From the NCBI GenBank assembly GCA_028023455.1, contig JAQFVV010006220.1, positions 7,361,852-7,425,851 of the forward strand: a stretch of DNA of 64,000 nucleotides. The letters are read 5' to 3'. The notes beneath the pieces are model-generated. The model saw only the letters and a program-made list of their open reading frames with translations, searched no databases and was not told the DNA's origin. Shown piece by piece: positions 45,864-56,985 of this stretch. The DNA is from Epiperipatus broadwayi. Taxonomy: Eukaryota > Onychophora > Udeonychophora > Euonychophora > Peripatidae. The first letter of the stretch is position 1. The number at the start of each line of letters is the position of its first letter. The translations under genes were made by a program, and so were the position numbers.

Positions 45864-46979
45864 ATTAATTTAATTAAAATAATAATATTACTAACTATAT
45901 TATATAAAATATTTGTGTATATAATTAAATATCAATAAGTTCTTAGTCAGATGCTGAACTCAGGCTATTGAAGGGATTCACTAATACTAGACCTTCAGAT
46001 ATAAAGATCAACTGCAAATAACCAATAAATTATGTCTGATTCATAATATCTCTTGCTGTCATGTAAGATGACATTTTGTTGAGTTATAAAAGGCTAATTA
46101 TAGTTTAATACAGTGCTTTTATTTCTATTTTTTGTATATACTGTCACTTTTTTTAAATTTCATTTTACATTTCTGTATTTAGTTACTTTAATATAGAACT
46201 TGGTTATCCTCAATCTCTCATATTAATAATCCTATCACTGCAATATTTCTGATAATGCAATTATATATTCATAAAACTATAGTTATATACTTTAATTACA
46301 TGCTCAGCAATTCTGACTCAAATCTGTTTCCTCACTATCATCTCACCCGTTTCTTTTTTTTATTATTATCTGTAACTGTTCATTATTCATCTTCCTATCT
46401 TTATCTTTTTTTTTTTTGATATTAAAATGTTATATTCAATTACAAGTGTCTGTTAGAAATGAATAAATATAATTATCTTAATGTTTAATTAATCATCAGA
46501 TAAATGAGTTTTCTTGCAATAATCAGTAAAGTGTTGAACTAAAATAATTTTTTTTTGCTTTATAGAAAATGATGTTGGTTATTTCTATGAAGCAGTCTTT
46601 TTATTGTTTTTCTATGATTCTTCCCTAACTCTCCTTTTTGTTCTTTTTATAAATTACTATATCTAACAATTAGATTGATTTTTGGGCTAGCTTATCATAA
46701 GCTTATTACCTTATTGGTCATCTATGGTGACAATAAGGTGTACTACATTTTCACCATTTAATGAAATGCACAATAAGTCTGATTGCAATTTTTTTTTTTT
46801 ACTTTTTTTTTGTGTGCAAGAAATATTTGACTATGTAAAATATAGACATTTTAAGATGATAAAAACTAGATATGGGGATGAAGAGTAAATTGGGAGTAGT
46901 TGTAATCTTGTTCAACACAAAACAATCTCAGATGAATCACTTTGTAGTTGAAATAGGAGTTGTTCTTGAAAAATTATAG
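45864..46979. other. AT-rich DNA, no gene seen
   Basis: No supported feature. Confidence 0.5.
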
Positions 46980-47560
46980 CATGTTTGGAAAGCTATACTT
47001 AAAGAACTTCCTACCCACCACAAATCTAAAAGAACATAAAAAAGAGGTATCCAAAATGGGCTTGACTCTCAAAATCAAGTTAAATCATTATGTTGGACAG
47101 ATTATTAATGAAGTAGCAAGGATGCAATAATTGTAAAATCAATAATGTTAATGTTAGAAAAGTAGGAAACATAAAAAGTAATACATTTTCTTCTAAATAT
47201 AGATAAGTGAATTTTTGTATAAACCTGAACATTGGACAGTATTACTAGCTAAGAAGTTACAAGATTTCAAATTAATGTAGCTGTTTTTAATAGAATTTAT
47301 GTTCCATAACAAATAATTTTAACTGACCAAGTAAATAGAAACTAGTTATTTTCTTTCATGAGATGGCTTAGTGCAAAAATATTAAGAAAGTCACACAGGT
47401 ATGGAGAGTCTGATATTTGATCATTCTAACTCATCTGATAAAAAAGATTGTTTATCAAATGTCTGCACAATGAAAAATGGTGGCCTTAAGAAATGGATGA
47501 TGGATAAAAAAACAAATGTGACCAGGGGCAGTCAATAAGACATTTAAGAATCTCATATAT
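46980..47560 (+). pseudogene. LINE RT C-terminal remnant
   Basis: Weak but ordered matches to the end of an endonuclease-RT LINE: SEFLYKPEHWTVLLAKKLQ (about 47207-47265) at the place of the LLYGCETWT..KK.L region, then RWLSAKILRKSHRYGES (about 47365), then CLSNVCTMKNGG (about 47453). The last two blocks are shared with 63250-63400, suggesting the same family. Many stops. Confidence 0.4.
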
Positions 47561-49569
47561 ATGACTGCATATTTATAATTGGAAATACATGATTTCAATA
47601 TAAAGTAAAATGAGATTTATGTATAAATATGAAGACAAAGATTATAATGATAGGATCAGTAGCTAGATTTAAAATTGATAATGAAGGCATACTTCTGAAT
47701 TATTTGCCAGCAACAAAAAAATACTTTAAACAGGAGATTTATGAATCTTAAGTTAAAAAATCTACCACTGAACCATACAAGACAAGGACAAATGATTAGA
47801 TTATTTGGTCATATTATAGGTTGATATTTAAAAAATCAACAATGATAAAAGAAAATGATTAACAATGAAGAGAATAGACTCTATTATCACAATGAAAACT
47901 ATAACTTCGAGTAGCCTGCCCAGAAAATGATAGTTTATTTAAAGATAATATGAATTTAAAATTTATTTGTCACTTATAATAGTTAATATATAAATTGCAA
48001 CAATATGAAAATAAGGGTTAATAAGAGAGAATCTGAGATTATTATGTCACAAAATTAGGTAGCATTTGTAACAATATACCACCTTAGGGCTGAATTATGA
48101 GGAGATGAGAAATCATTATCATCCCCAAATAAACAAAATATAAAATTAAATATAAAAGAAATGAGCATAAAAGATCAGCAAAGAACTAACTATAAATTCA
48201 TCAGTATTACACCCAAGTAATAATAATTTCATTCATCATGAATTATTAATAAAAATAAATCAACAGTCAATCTTGTGACTGTATTTGAGTGCTATTCCAT
48301 CAAAGTACAACCATAAGTCAAACAATACTGAGATACTAAAACATCCTGATCATCATCAATGTTCTACATTTAAAAAAATAAATAAAATAAAATATAGTAT
48401 ATGGACATTAAACAATACCTCTTTGTACCAACCAGGATTAGAAAAGTAATGAAATCATCAAACACTGGATGTCCATAACACTAAGCATAAACCCCCAATT
48501 TATATAATTAACTATTGTGCACAAATCTAGCTAAGGAAGCAAAAATTCTATAAACTATTACTGTGAACAAGAGATAAATAAGTAAATAAAGCAACTTATT
48601 ATAAATCACTTTAAATTATTCCTAGATTTACCCTACTATAAGTAAACAGTTTTATTGTGATCATTTAAAAAAAATTCTAGAACATTAAGCTATCATGAAA
48701 TAAAGTCACATCCACTGCAATTTTGAAACAGGAATTGCCTAGAATAAAGAAGACTAAAAAATATTTTTAAAACAATTATTTAATAACTAATTAACAATAA
48801 TCAAAAAATGACATGATAGTATGAAATTTTAAATAATCATTGCATCAAAAAATATACTTTCATAAAAATTATAATTAATCAGTTGATTTCTATTCATAAA
48901 TTAAATTTTAATTAAGTTATTTTTTAAAATATCTAAGAGTTGGAAAAACAACATTTTCAAATCAAAGATAACAATCTTTGATATAGCTTAATTAAGATTT
49001 TGCTAAGTTTTTAGGAGGGGAAATGTATGAAAAGAGAAAAAAACTTATTTTAAAAAAATTAATTTACAACAAATTAAAATTTCTAAAAATTATTTCATAA
49101 TTTTGATAAAAAAAATTGATTGAATTTTTAAAAAAAAACTTTCACATTTTAAAATATTTAAAATTATCAATTCTTACAACAACAAAAAATATCTTTTTTT
49201 AGTACTTGAAAATGTAGTGTCACATAAAAATACATCTTCTATGGATTCCTTCTTTCCAATTATAATTCCCAGTTGAGTTTTTTTCTTGAAGGCTTCTACT
49301 TATAAATATGATTAATTTGTCCATTTTCCTTGTGCAATATTTCATTTCCAGGTTAACAACCTCTCATATGGGACTAACAGAGACAGAGACTCATGCTCTT
49401 GGTTGAAGACAAAATTGCAGATTACTTTAGGGAGAAACCTTTCCATATTTTTATTCCAGTGAAAGTAAGTTACATGGAGAAAGATAATGTCTAGCTTTTA
49501 GTTGAATGTAACACATGGTTTTCATTGTACAAACCATTTCTATGACTAAACTCATAGTATGTTAAAAGC
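47561..49569. other. AT-rich DNA, no gene seen
   Basis: Further LINE-like decay may continue to about 48050, but I cannot support a reading frame. Confidence 0.4.
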
Positions 49570-49800
49570 TTAATTAAAATTTTTGCTATTCTATGTAATA
49601 CCTTGATTAAGATTCCTGCTGTATTGTGCAACAGCTTGGTAAATACTCGTTTCTTTTTTTTTATCAGTTGGATTAAGACTTGGCTGATCTCTCGTCAACA
49701 ACTAAGTTAGAAATATTTTTTCTATTGTCTTTTTCAGCAGCTGGATTAAGACTTAATTGCTCTCTTTTCAACAGCTAAGTTGGGAATAATTCTTTTTATT
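49570..49800. repeat. Tandem repeat, units of about 66-73 bp
   Basis: Three to four diverged units, each starting near GATTAAGA (49605, 49671, 49744) and containing CAACAGCT/CAACAACT. Units two and three are closest (GATTAAGACTTGGCTGATCT and GATTAAGACTTAATTGCTCT). A local duplication with no coding sense. Confidence 0.7.
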
Positions 49801-51337
49801 AGACAGGTCTTCTGATTTATTCACAGTCACATTTTTTTTTCTAGAACAGTTTTGATTACAAGCCAATCACAATCTGAATCTAACCTCATAATTTTTATAA
49901 TCAATTAGATAAATTTTTATAAATACAATTTTTTAACGATTTTTTTCCTTAATCATAGATACTGAATAAGTCAAGAACTTAAATTAAAATCCTAAAATTC
50001 TTGACATTATTTTCTAATTTTAAAAAAAATTCTTGTAAAAAAGAAAAACAAGATAATCAGTTAATTACACTGATTTGATTTTTTTGTAGTAAAGAGAGAT
50101 AATAAGAAAAACAATAACTCTAATTAAAAATAAAATTTACCAAAAATATTCCTAAACATAAACTTTCATCTCTTTTAAAATATTAAAATTAAATATTAAA
50201 CAATTTACTAAAAAGTTAAAGTTTTTCTTTTTTTTTCTCTTGGTACAAGCAGCTGGTAATTAAATAAAATTATTGAAGAGAGAAAATATAAATTATTTAT
50301 ATGATTCTATACTTCTCTCTCTCTCTCTCTATTCTACTAACATTTACAATTTATAATACATATTAATATATGCATATTATAATTTAAAAAAAAAAAAAGG
50401 TTTGACAATTATTTTAAAAAAAATTGTCTAGAACGTTCCTACTATCATGAGGGAAGGAAAATAAAATAACTAATTTCTGACACATTATTATAAAAAATAT
50501 AAGCATGGAAAAATTGAACACTATTTTCACCATTAATTAAATAATTCTATGAATAAAGACTTCAGAAACATGCTGCCAACTACCTAATCATTTTTAATGC
50601 AGCTATGTAGCAAACTGGTAATTGAAACAGAAGTAACTACCTCCCACTGAATTATGCAATGTTAAAAACCACAAAAAGTTAGAATGACACCACTCTGTCT
50701 TTAAGCTTTGATAATTCACTGAAAGGTGGTTACTTTCATTTCAATTAGAGCTATTTAAAAGTTATAATTATTTTTTATTATTACATAATTTATTTAGCAA
50801 AATGTTTTTTTAATATCTGTGACTAAAAAGGTTTTATTATTTTTAATTTTCAACTAAATGGTAAATGTAAAAATCTAATTTAAATAATCATGCATAAATT
50901 ATTCTTCAATCTTAATAGGGCAGCACTCTTGGCCAATCGATGACAACTATGAATCTAGTAAACTACACAAAAAGTGTACTTAGCTCTATCTAAGAAGAAG
51001 TAATTATTTCATAAGTTGAAAATAATAAAACCATTTTGACTGCAAATATCAAAAAACATTTTTCTAAATAAAGTTTCAAATACAAACAAAAGGAAAAAGT
51101 AATATATATATATATATATAATGGTCAAATCCAAGTTATAAAGTGGGAAATAAGAAAAATTAGTATGCTTTGATTTCTCACACCGTTTGATTGCATCATA
51201 GCACTGAAAGTGAACTCTTTTTTCCAATTCCATGTGGCTAATCTTGATTGGCTGTTATTTTAATAAGATTATGGCAAATGACTTTTAATTAGAGTTAAAA
51301 AACAGAAAACTCTACTTATTATATATATATATATATA
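49801..51337. other. AT-rich DNA, no gene seen
   Basis: A short (CT)n run lies near 50315. Nothing else. Confidence 0.5.
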
Positions 51338-51392
51338 AATTGAAGATTTTCATGGGCTACAGATATAAATAAAATATTACTTGGGTACATTT

Positions 51393-51553
51393 GTGTATAA
51401 TTTATTGAAAAAAATATATAAAAATCAATGTTTTGACTGGATCATACTGGTCATCAACTGGGTAACAAATATTATAAATTGTTACCCGGTTGATGACAGT
51501 GTGAACTGATAGATACATTGGTTTTTTATATACATTTTCAATAAATTATACAC
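51393..51553. mobile_element. 161-bp foldback element
   Basis: Arms of about 75 bp (51393-51468 and 51479-51553) are inverted copies with several differences, meeting at GGTAACAA and TTGTTACC around a 10-nt AT loop; outer ends are GTGTATAATTTATTG and its inverse. The DNA just left (51338-51385) resembles repeat G at 40 kb, so the full element may be larger. Confidence 0.75.
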
Positions 51554-51676
51554 CGATATAACCATATAATATTATATATATATATAATTAACGTATTCAT
51601 TCAATATTCCTTCAGTATACTGAATGTTTACTATAGTAAATAGAAAGATATGAATTTAGAATTATCAGTATATATT

Positions 51677-51735
51677 CATTCTTCACTTCATCTCAACAAC
51701 CAATACACATGACCACACACATTTGAAAATGATGT
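51677..51735. repeat. Repeat A fragment
   Basis: About 60 bp (CATTCTTCACTTCATCTCA, then CACATGACCACACACA) matching the outer part of the left arm of the 44.4 kb foldback. Confidence 0.45.
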
Positions 51736-52421
51736 ATAAAGTATTAAAAACCATGACTAAAGAAATTATTATCAATAAATCTCCCACTGAATCTTATAAA
51801 TGTAAGAATATGACCTTTTTAAAAAAAAATATGATAACTCCATCACTGATATATAATAATAAAAGTAATGCTAATATTATTTCATACACATAAGAAATAT
51901 TAAAACATTAAATACAACTTTTAATGCCATTTTCAGTTTTACCTTATCAAAGGCAACTGTTATATTCAACCTAAAACTGAAAATATGAAATTAGACATTT
52001 AAATGTATATGTTCCAAAATGCAATTCAATTGAATACTATTCAATTTTCTGTTCATTACTGAATCTATATTATTAATGAACCATGCCTTTTTTATTTTAT
52101 ATTTCTTTCATTGTGGCTGTCTTTTGATAAGAATGTTCATCACTGAAAATGCATTAAAGGTTATTTTAATGTTTACAATATTTTTTTTATGTGTGGCAAA
52201 AAGGAGTTTTGATTTTAACTTGGAGAAAACCCTTTGTTTCCTCTTTGAGATCTTAAAGAAATTAAATAGGGCAAATTCCTAACATCCAGCATATATATTT
52301 TTATCATTGCAACTGTTATTATTATATGATTATTTATATGGTAAATGAATATATATGGACTTCTCATCAGCATTCATTAGTCAGTGTGGTGAGTTTACTA
52401 ACTTCTTAGACTTTATATACT

Positions 52422-52899
52422 CAGGCCCATTCCATGCCAGGGTGCAGGGGAGGCAATAAACCTGGATGGCACAAATGATTTGTCTAAATAAAAAAAATTT
52501 AATTCAATAGATAATCAAAAGAATAATTAAAAAGAAACCTGTATGCTTCAATACTTAATTTTGCTGATGTTAACTGATTATTTTATTTTATTATAGTTGT
52601 TATTTGAGTGTGTCTTGTGTTATCAGTTAGATTAGATTTATGATTATGCATTTATGCTGTTTTCAAAATGGATAAATTTACCACATTTGGAGCAATTTTG
52701 TCAGCACTTTTATTATACATACATGTATAGTCAATATTATAGTTTAATTAACAAACATCAGAAATTTACGCTACAAAATTGCTGTAAACAGCTATCTAAT
52801 GACTGATTCATTCATTAATCTTACTTTAGAATTAATTCAAATCAAATAAAAATAACATGATCTTACACCCAGATGGCAGATATCCATGGAATGGGCCTG
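52422..52899. mobile_element. MITE with perfect 15-bp terminal repeats, probably hAT
   Basis: 478 bp bounded by CAGGCCCATTCCATG and its exact inverse (52885-52899). CAG...CTG ends and an imperfect 8-bp flank (TATATACT, TTTGTACT; 6 of 8) suggest a hAT relic. No ORF. The right terminus is also repeated, diverged, in the tandem duplication that follows. Confidence 0.75.
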
Positions 52900-53500
52900 T
52901 TTGTACTTTGGAGTTTAAGATCAAGAAATATCATGACTTTTTTTTATTTGCCTGAGTTCTTAACTGAACTATCAGCTGAGTTTTCTTGAAGATAGAATAA
53001 AGATATGAAAGAATGATTTATAAATATTTACAATAATGCAGTCATTATTAAATTAAGGCCTTTATTTCCAGAAAGCTGCAAAGTTTCCAGCAAAGGAATA
53101 TTTGTTGATCAAAAACATAGGTTCAAAGAACCCCCTAAAAACCCACAGAATGAGCCTGTTTATATTTTGAAGTTTAAAATCAAAAAATATCATGGACTAA
53201 TGAATATTTGTTGACCAAAAACATAGGATTCTAAGAACCCCCTAAAAACCCATGGCATGTTTGTACCTACCTTGGAATTTAAGATCAAGAAATATCATGA
53301 ACTTTTTTTTATTTGCCTGATAGTTCTTAACTAAACTATCAGTTAGGGTTTCTTGAAGGCAGAATAAACATATGTAAGAATGATTATAAATATTTACAAT
53401 AATGCAGTCATTATTAAATTAAGGCCTTTATTTCCAGAAGGCTGCAAAGTTCCAAGCAAAAACATAGGGTTCTAAGAAACTCCTCATTGTGAAACTAGGC
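52885..53500. repeat. Three-unit decayed tandem duplication
   Basis: Units begin near 52900, 53159 and 53259 with TTTGTACTTTGGAGTTTAAG or close variants and run through AAGAAATATCATG, an ATTAAATTAAGGCCTTTATT block and AACATAGG. The middle unit (about 100 bp) has lost the interior. Units two and three are each preceded by CCCCCTAAAAACCCA joined to a copy of the MITE right end, so the MITE terminus was in place before duplication. Confidence 0.75.
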
Positions 53501-54687
53501 AGCCATTCAATGATAACCTTTTATTTATGAACCAAAAACTTTATATATATATTTCAAGTAAAAAAAGATTGCACTAAATGTAAGAATAACTGTTTGATAT
53601 TAAATAACATATTTTGGACTTTGAAGATAGAAGAAATGGTGAAGAAATGATTTTAAAAATGGACACATACTTTATTATAAAAACACAAATATTGGAAGCA
53701 TAAATGAAATTTATTATAAATAATAAATGGAAAAATATTGTGGAGATTGATGGTATATAAGAGACAATGTTAAGATTGAATATTAAAATTCATGGAAAGT
53801 AACAAATGCAGATAATATAGTTTGATGTCTCAAAAGGTTCTGTTTGTTATGAAGAAGTAGAGGATTTTTATAAGAATGTACAAAATTCTTACGATCAGAC
53901 CAAGCAATGCTTTAAAATTGTCACAGAAAACTTTGCTGCTAAAATTGGTAAATGATTGAAAGATAAAAACTGTGTATTTGATTATGATGACAATTGGAAG
54001 TTCACAGAAAAAGAACAACTGTGCATTATGAATTCTTTCTTTGAGAAAATACTTAATGTAAATGGACACATCCTTATATAGGTATAAAAGAATTAAATAT
54101 ATTTTGTATAACTGAAAATCCACATTTCAAGATTGTAATATTCTTGATAGTTTCAACACAGCATCTGTTCATCAATTAGTTATATATAAGATATATATTA
54201 ATGGAAAACTAGAAAAATGAAAACTATTAAGAAATATTGTATTAACAGTTGATATTTCTAATTTTCAGACATATCCCATTGAATTTAAATTAACAGTTGC
54301 AAATCATTTTAAAGTATTAGCAAATTTTGAAAATGGTTTTAGACTTGACTGAAATTTCTATGAAGATAATTGATATTCTATTAAAAACTGTGAGTAAAAA
54401 AAAACCTTTTACTGAGATTATCTACCATATAAAGAAAAGAAGGAATTTGAATTTTTTTTTAATGATTCATTGAGAAAAATTGAATATCTAAGAGTTTGGT
54501 TAAATAATACAAAAAAGAGTTAATAAGGGTATAAGAAAATATCACAAGATCACCATTTCTTATGCTTGCTCATAACCATTATTAAAACATGGAAAACTCT
54601 CCATACAGTAGTGCCACTCAATGCAAGACAGAGTAATCAATGGATGCCAGAAGGCTTGTGCATAAAATCTGTATCTAGTGCCTACTC

Positions 54688-54745
54688 ATCCAATATCTCC
54701 AGACTAGTTTCTAGCTTGTGCTTTCGTCAGTGAGGAGTACTGAAT
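54688..54745 (-). ncRNA. Type I hammerhead ribozyme motif, intact core (B5 left arm)
   Basis: Minus strand: distal stem I ATTCA (54741-54745) with TGGAT (54688-54692, one G-U); proximal TCCTCA (54731-54736) with TGGAGA (54696-54701, one mismatch and one G-U); core CTGACGA (54724-54730); stem-loop II AAGCACAAGCTA with three pairs; GAAAC (54707-54711); GTC at 54702-54704, cleavage predicted after the C at 54702. All catalytic-core residues are present. Confidence 0.78.
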
Positions 54746-54786
54746 CTGAGAGCACTGCACTTAGATCTTGGAAGCTAAGGTAACTC

Positions 54787-54836
54787 TCCTCACTGACAAA
54801 AGCCACAAGCTAGAAACTAGTCTGGGGATATTGGAT
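54787..54836 (+). ncRNA. Hammerhead motif, core mutated (B5 right arm)
   Basis: Plus strand: proximal stem I TCCTCA (54787-54792) with TGGGGA (54823-54828); core CTGACAA (54793-54799), where the invariant G of CUGANGA has become A; stem-loop II AAGC-CACAA-GCTA; GAAAC (54813-54817); TAGTC (54818-54822). Distal stem I is lost on one side. Predicted inactive. Confidence 0.7.
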
Positions 54837-55151
54837 GAGTAGGCACTCAATAAGGATTTTATGCACAAGCCTTCTGGCATCCATTGATTACTTTAGCTTG
54901 CATTGAGTGGTACTACTGTATGGAGAGTTTTGCCTGTTTTAAGAAAATATTGTGAATTAATAAGAAAAGACATGCAAGAGAACTATTAAAAGTGTAAAAA
55001 AAAAATCCATCTTGTATTTAAATGAAAGTTGTTTTAATAATAAAAAGAAAAATTATTACTAAAAAGAGAGATGAAGTAAAATGTATGAAAGGATTCTACA
55101 AAGAATTATATAGTAATAAAGAGTCTATATGTATTATTTACATCTCCATTA

Positions 55152-55234
55152 ATCACTTTACAATTCAATCTAATGAAATAAAATTCATTCCTATATATTT
55201 GCTTATGGTTTATTAGACTGCATTGTAAAGTGAT
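55152..55234. mobile_element. 83-bp hairpin insert in the RTE fossil
   Basis: ATCACTTTACAATTCAATC at 55152 and its inverse ending TTGTAAAGTGAT at 55234: 23-bp arms with two mismatches. It lies exactly where the LINE linker loses homology, after FYKELYSNKE, so it is an insert, probably a mini-MITE. Confidence 0.65.
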
Positions 55235-56539
55235 ATATATAGAAGTGTAAAGAAATTATAATACTTCTTAGTTATAAAGAATAAGAAAACAAAATATCCC
55301 CTATAATTGCTACATCTACTTAATTGTTAAATATTTTAAATGAAGAAGTTAGATAAGCAATTAAATCTATAAAAAAGGGAAAAGCTTTAGGAGGTGATGG
55401 AATTATTATTGATATCTTAAAAAAAGCAAATGAAGAAATAGAAAAATTGTTAATAGAATTATATACCAAATGTCTAAATGATAAAGATGTACTAAATGAT
55501 TGGAAGAATGCAGTAGTATTATTGATATTTTTAAAAAATGATAAAGAATAAATTAAAAATTACAGATTTAGCAGTTTTCTATAAATTCTATTAAAATGTT
55601 TTCTAAGATAATTACATCTATCTAGATTAAACTTTGGATTCTAATTAACCAAAAGAACAAGATAAATTTAAAAGTAATTTTAGAATAGTGTATTATATCC
55701 AAGTAATAAGAAAAGTTATTAAAAGATCCTAAGAATGAGTTGGCATTGTGCTTTGGATTTGTAGATTATGGGGAGACATTTCATTCTATAAACATTTAGA
55801 CAGTGATTTATCAGAATGCAATAGCATAAATTACATAGTGATACTAAGAGGTTTAACATTTGCCAAGAGTTATCCATGATAGGGTGATTTCATATCTCCA
55901 AAACTTGGTAGACTAAAATGAGAAGCTACAGAAGAAAAAGTAAATTGAGATTGTTTAAGTTATCTAGATTTTTCAAATGATGTAATTCTTTTTGCAAATA
56001 ATGTTTTAGGGTTTCAGGAAATGTTGCAAAAGTTATAATTATGGAAGTAAGAACTAGGATTAAAAATCGGATTTTTTAAAAAGAAAATAAAGGATATCAT
56101 GATTCAAAGAAGTTATCAATTACAATTATATTAATCAGATGAGATGGAATTATAAGAAATAAAATTATTCATAAAATTAAGCTTTGATGAAGTGCTTTTG
56201 ATAGAAATAAAATAATATTAAAAGGAAATATGCAATATATGGGTAAGAAAACAAATAAGTGTTACTGACCTCATTGAAAAAAATTAAAAGATTGAAGTGG
56301 AGTTGGGCTGGACATATTGCTAAAAGAGATGATAATAGATGAACAATTGAAATCTTAAACTGGATTCCAAGAGATTGTAAAAGACCCAGAAAGAGACCAC
56401 ATGTGAGATGAATGGATGAAATAAAAAAGTATGTAAGAGTGATGTGGAGAAGAAATGCTAGAGATCAGAGATGGATTGAACTTGGAGAGACCTTCATCCT
56501 ACAGTGGATTGATAATGGTTGTTGATAAGAATGATGATT

Positions 56540-56985
56540 TAAAAGGTAAGTTTTTTAATAGATATGTTTTACCAATGTTTATATATAGATCTGAGATAGG
56601 ATACTTAACAGAAAAACAATAAAGAGATTTCAGAGCATTTATTGAAGCATGGAGAGTTGTATGTTAGGAAGAACTAAAAGAGATTGAAATCAAGACACAG
56701 GAATGAGAGAACAAATAGTGAAAAAAATTAATATATTCAAATAGAGCTACATTAGATATATTTCTAAAAAAAATACTAATTGATGGCAGTTGGGGTTTAA
56801 AATAGGATCCCTAGAGATGATAAAAAGTCTAAAAGAGATTATGGGTGCGATGGATGGATAAAATAAAAAGGCTCACTAAGATATTATAAAGAGGAGAGGC
56901 TAGGAATTGGAAAATCTGCATTAAACTTAGAGAGCATTTGTCCCGCAGTGGATCAATGATAATTGAAAATGAAGCAGAATTAATA
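56540..56985 (+). pseudogene. Second RTE 3' fragment
   Basis: Restarts the RTE C-terminal region upstream of where the previous copy ended: FFNRYVLPMFIYRSE (about 56553-56597) corresponds to INVCYQFLLMNLS near 13895 of the first fossil, followed by WVRWMDKIKRLTK and a degraded LREH.SRSGSMI end. It is more decayed than the adjacent copy, so a younger 3' end probably inserted into, or recombined with, an older one. Confidence 0.6.

Larger units (their letters stand above)
54543..54939 (+). mobile_element. Family B element B5 with two inverted hammerheads, inside the RTE fossil
   Basis: 397 bp flanked by a perfect 11-bp duplication, TAAGAAAATAT (54532-54542 and 54940-54950). Starts CACAAGATCACCATTTCTTA and ends GAGAGTTTTGCCTGTTT. 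Arms of about 190 bp (AAAACTCTCCATACAGTAGT to CTCAGTGAGGAGT, then inverted) are highly similar, so most of the element folds back. It carries hammerhead motifs on the minus strand in the left arm and on the plus strand in the right arm. Insertion into the LINE reading frame shows it is younger than that copy. Confidence 0.88.
53620..56525 (+). pseudogene. RTE-type LINE ORF, decayed, with insertions
   Basis: Same family as 11995-14345 but starting earlier in the endonuclease: FIINNKWKNIVEIDGI (about 53710), a QIIQ.D.S...YEEVEDFYKN stretch (about 53812-53870), AAKIGK (about 53938), then a C-terminal endonuclease part near 54100-54200. A linker FYKELYSNKE (55100-55130) is followed by RT: LNEEVR, KKGKALGGDGIIIDILKKAN (about 55375-55433), then IELYTKCLNDKDVLNDWKNA (about 55456-55515). 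The C-terminus is WAGHIAKRDDN to RWIELGETFILQWIDNG (56310-56520). Many stops and a deletion before the C-terminus. Interrupted by family-B element B5 (54543-54939) and a small hairpin (55152-55234). Confidence 0.82.
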
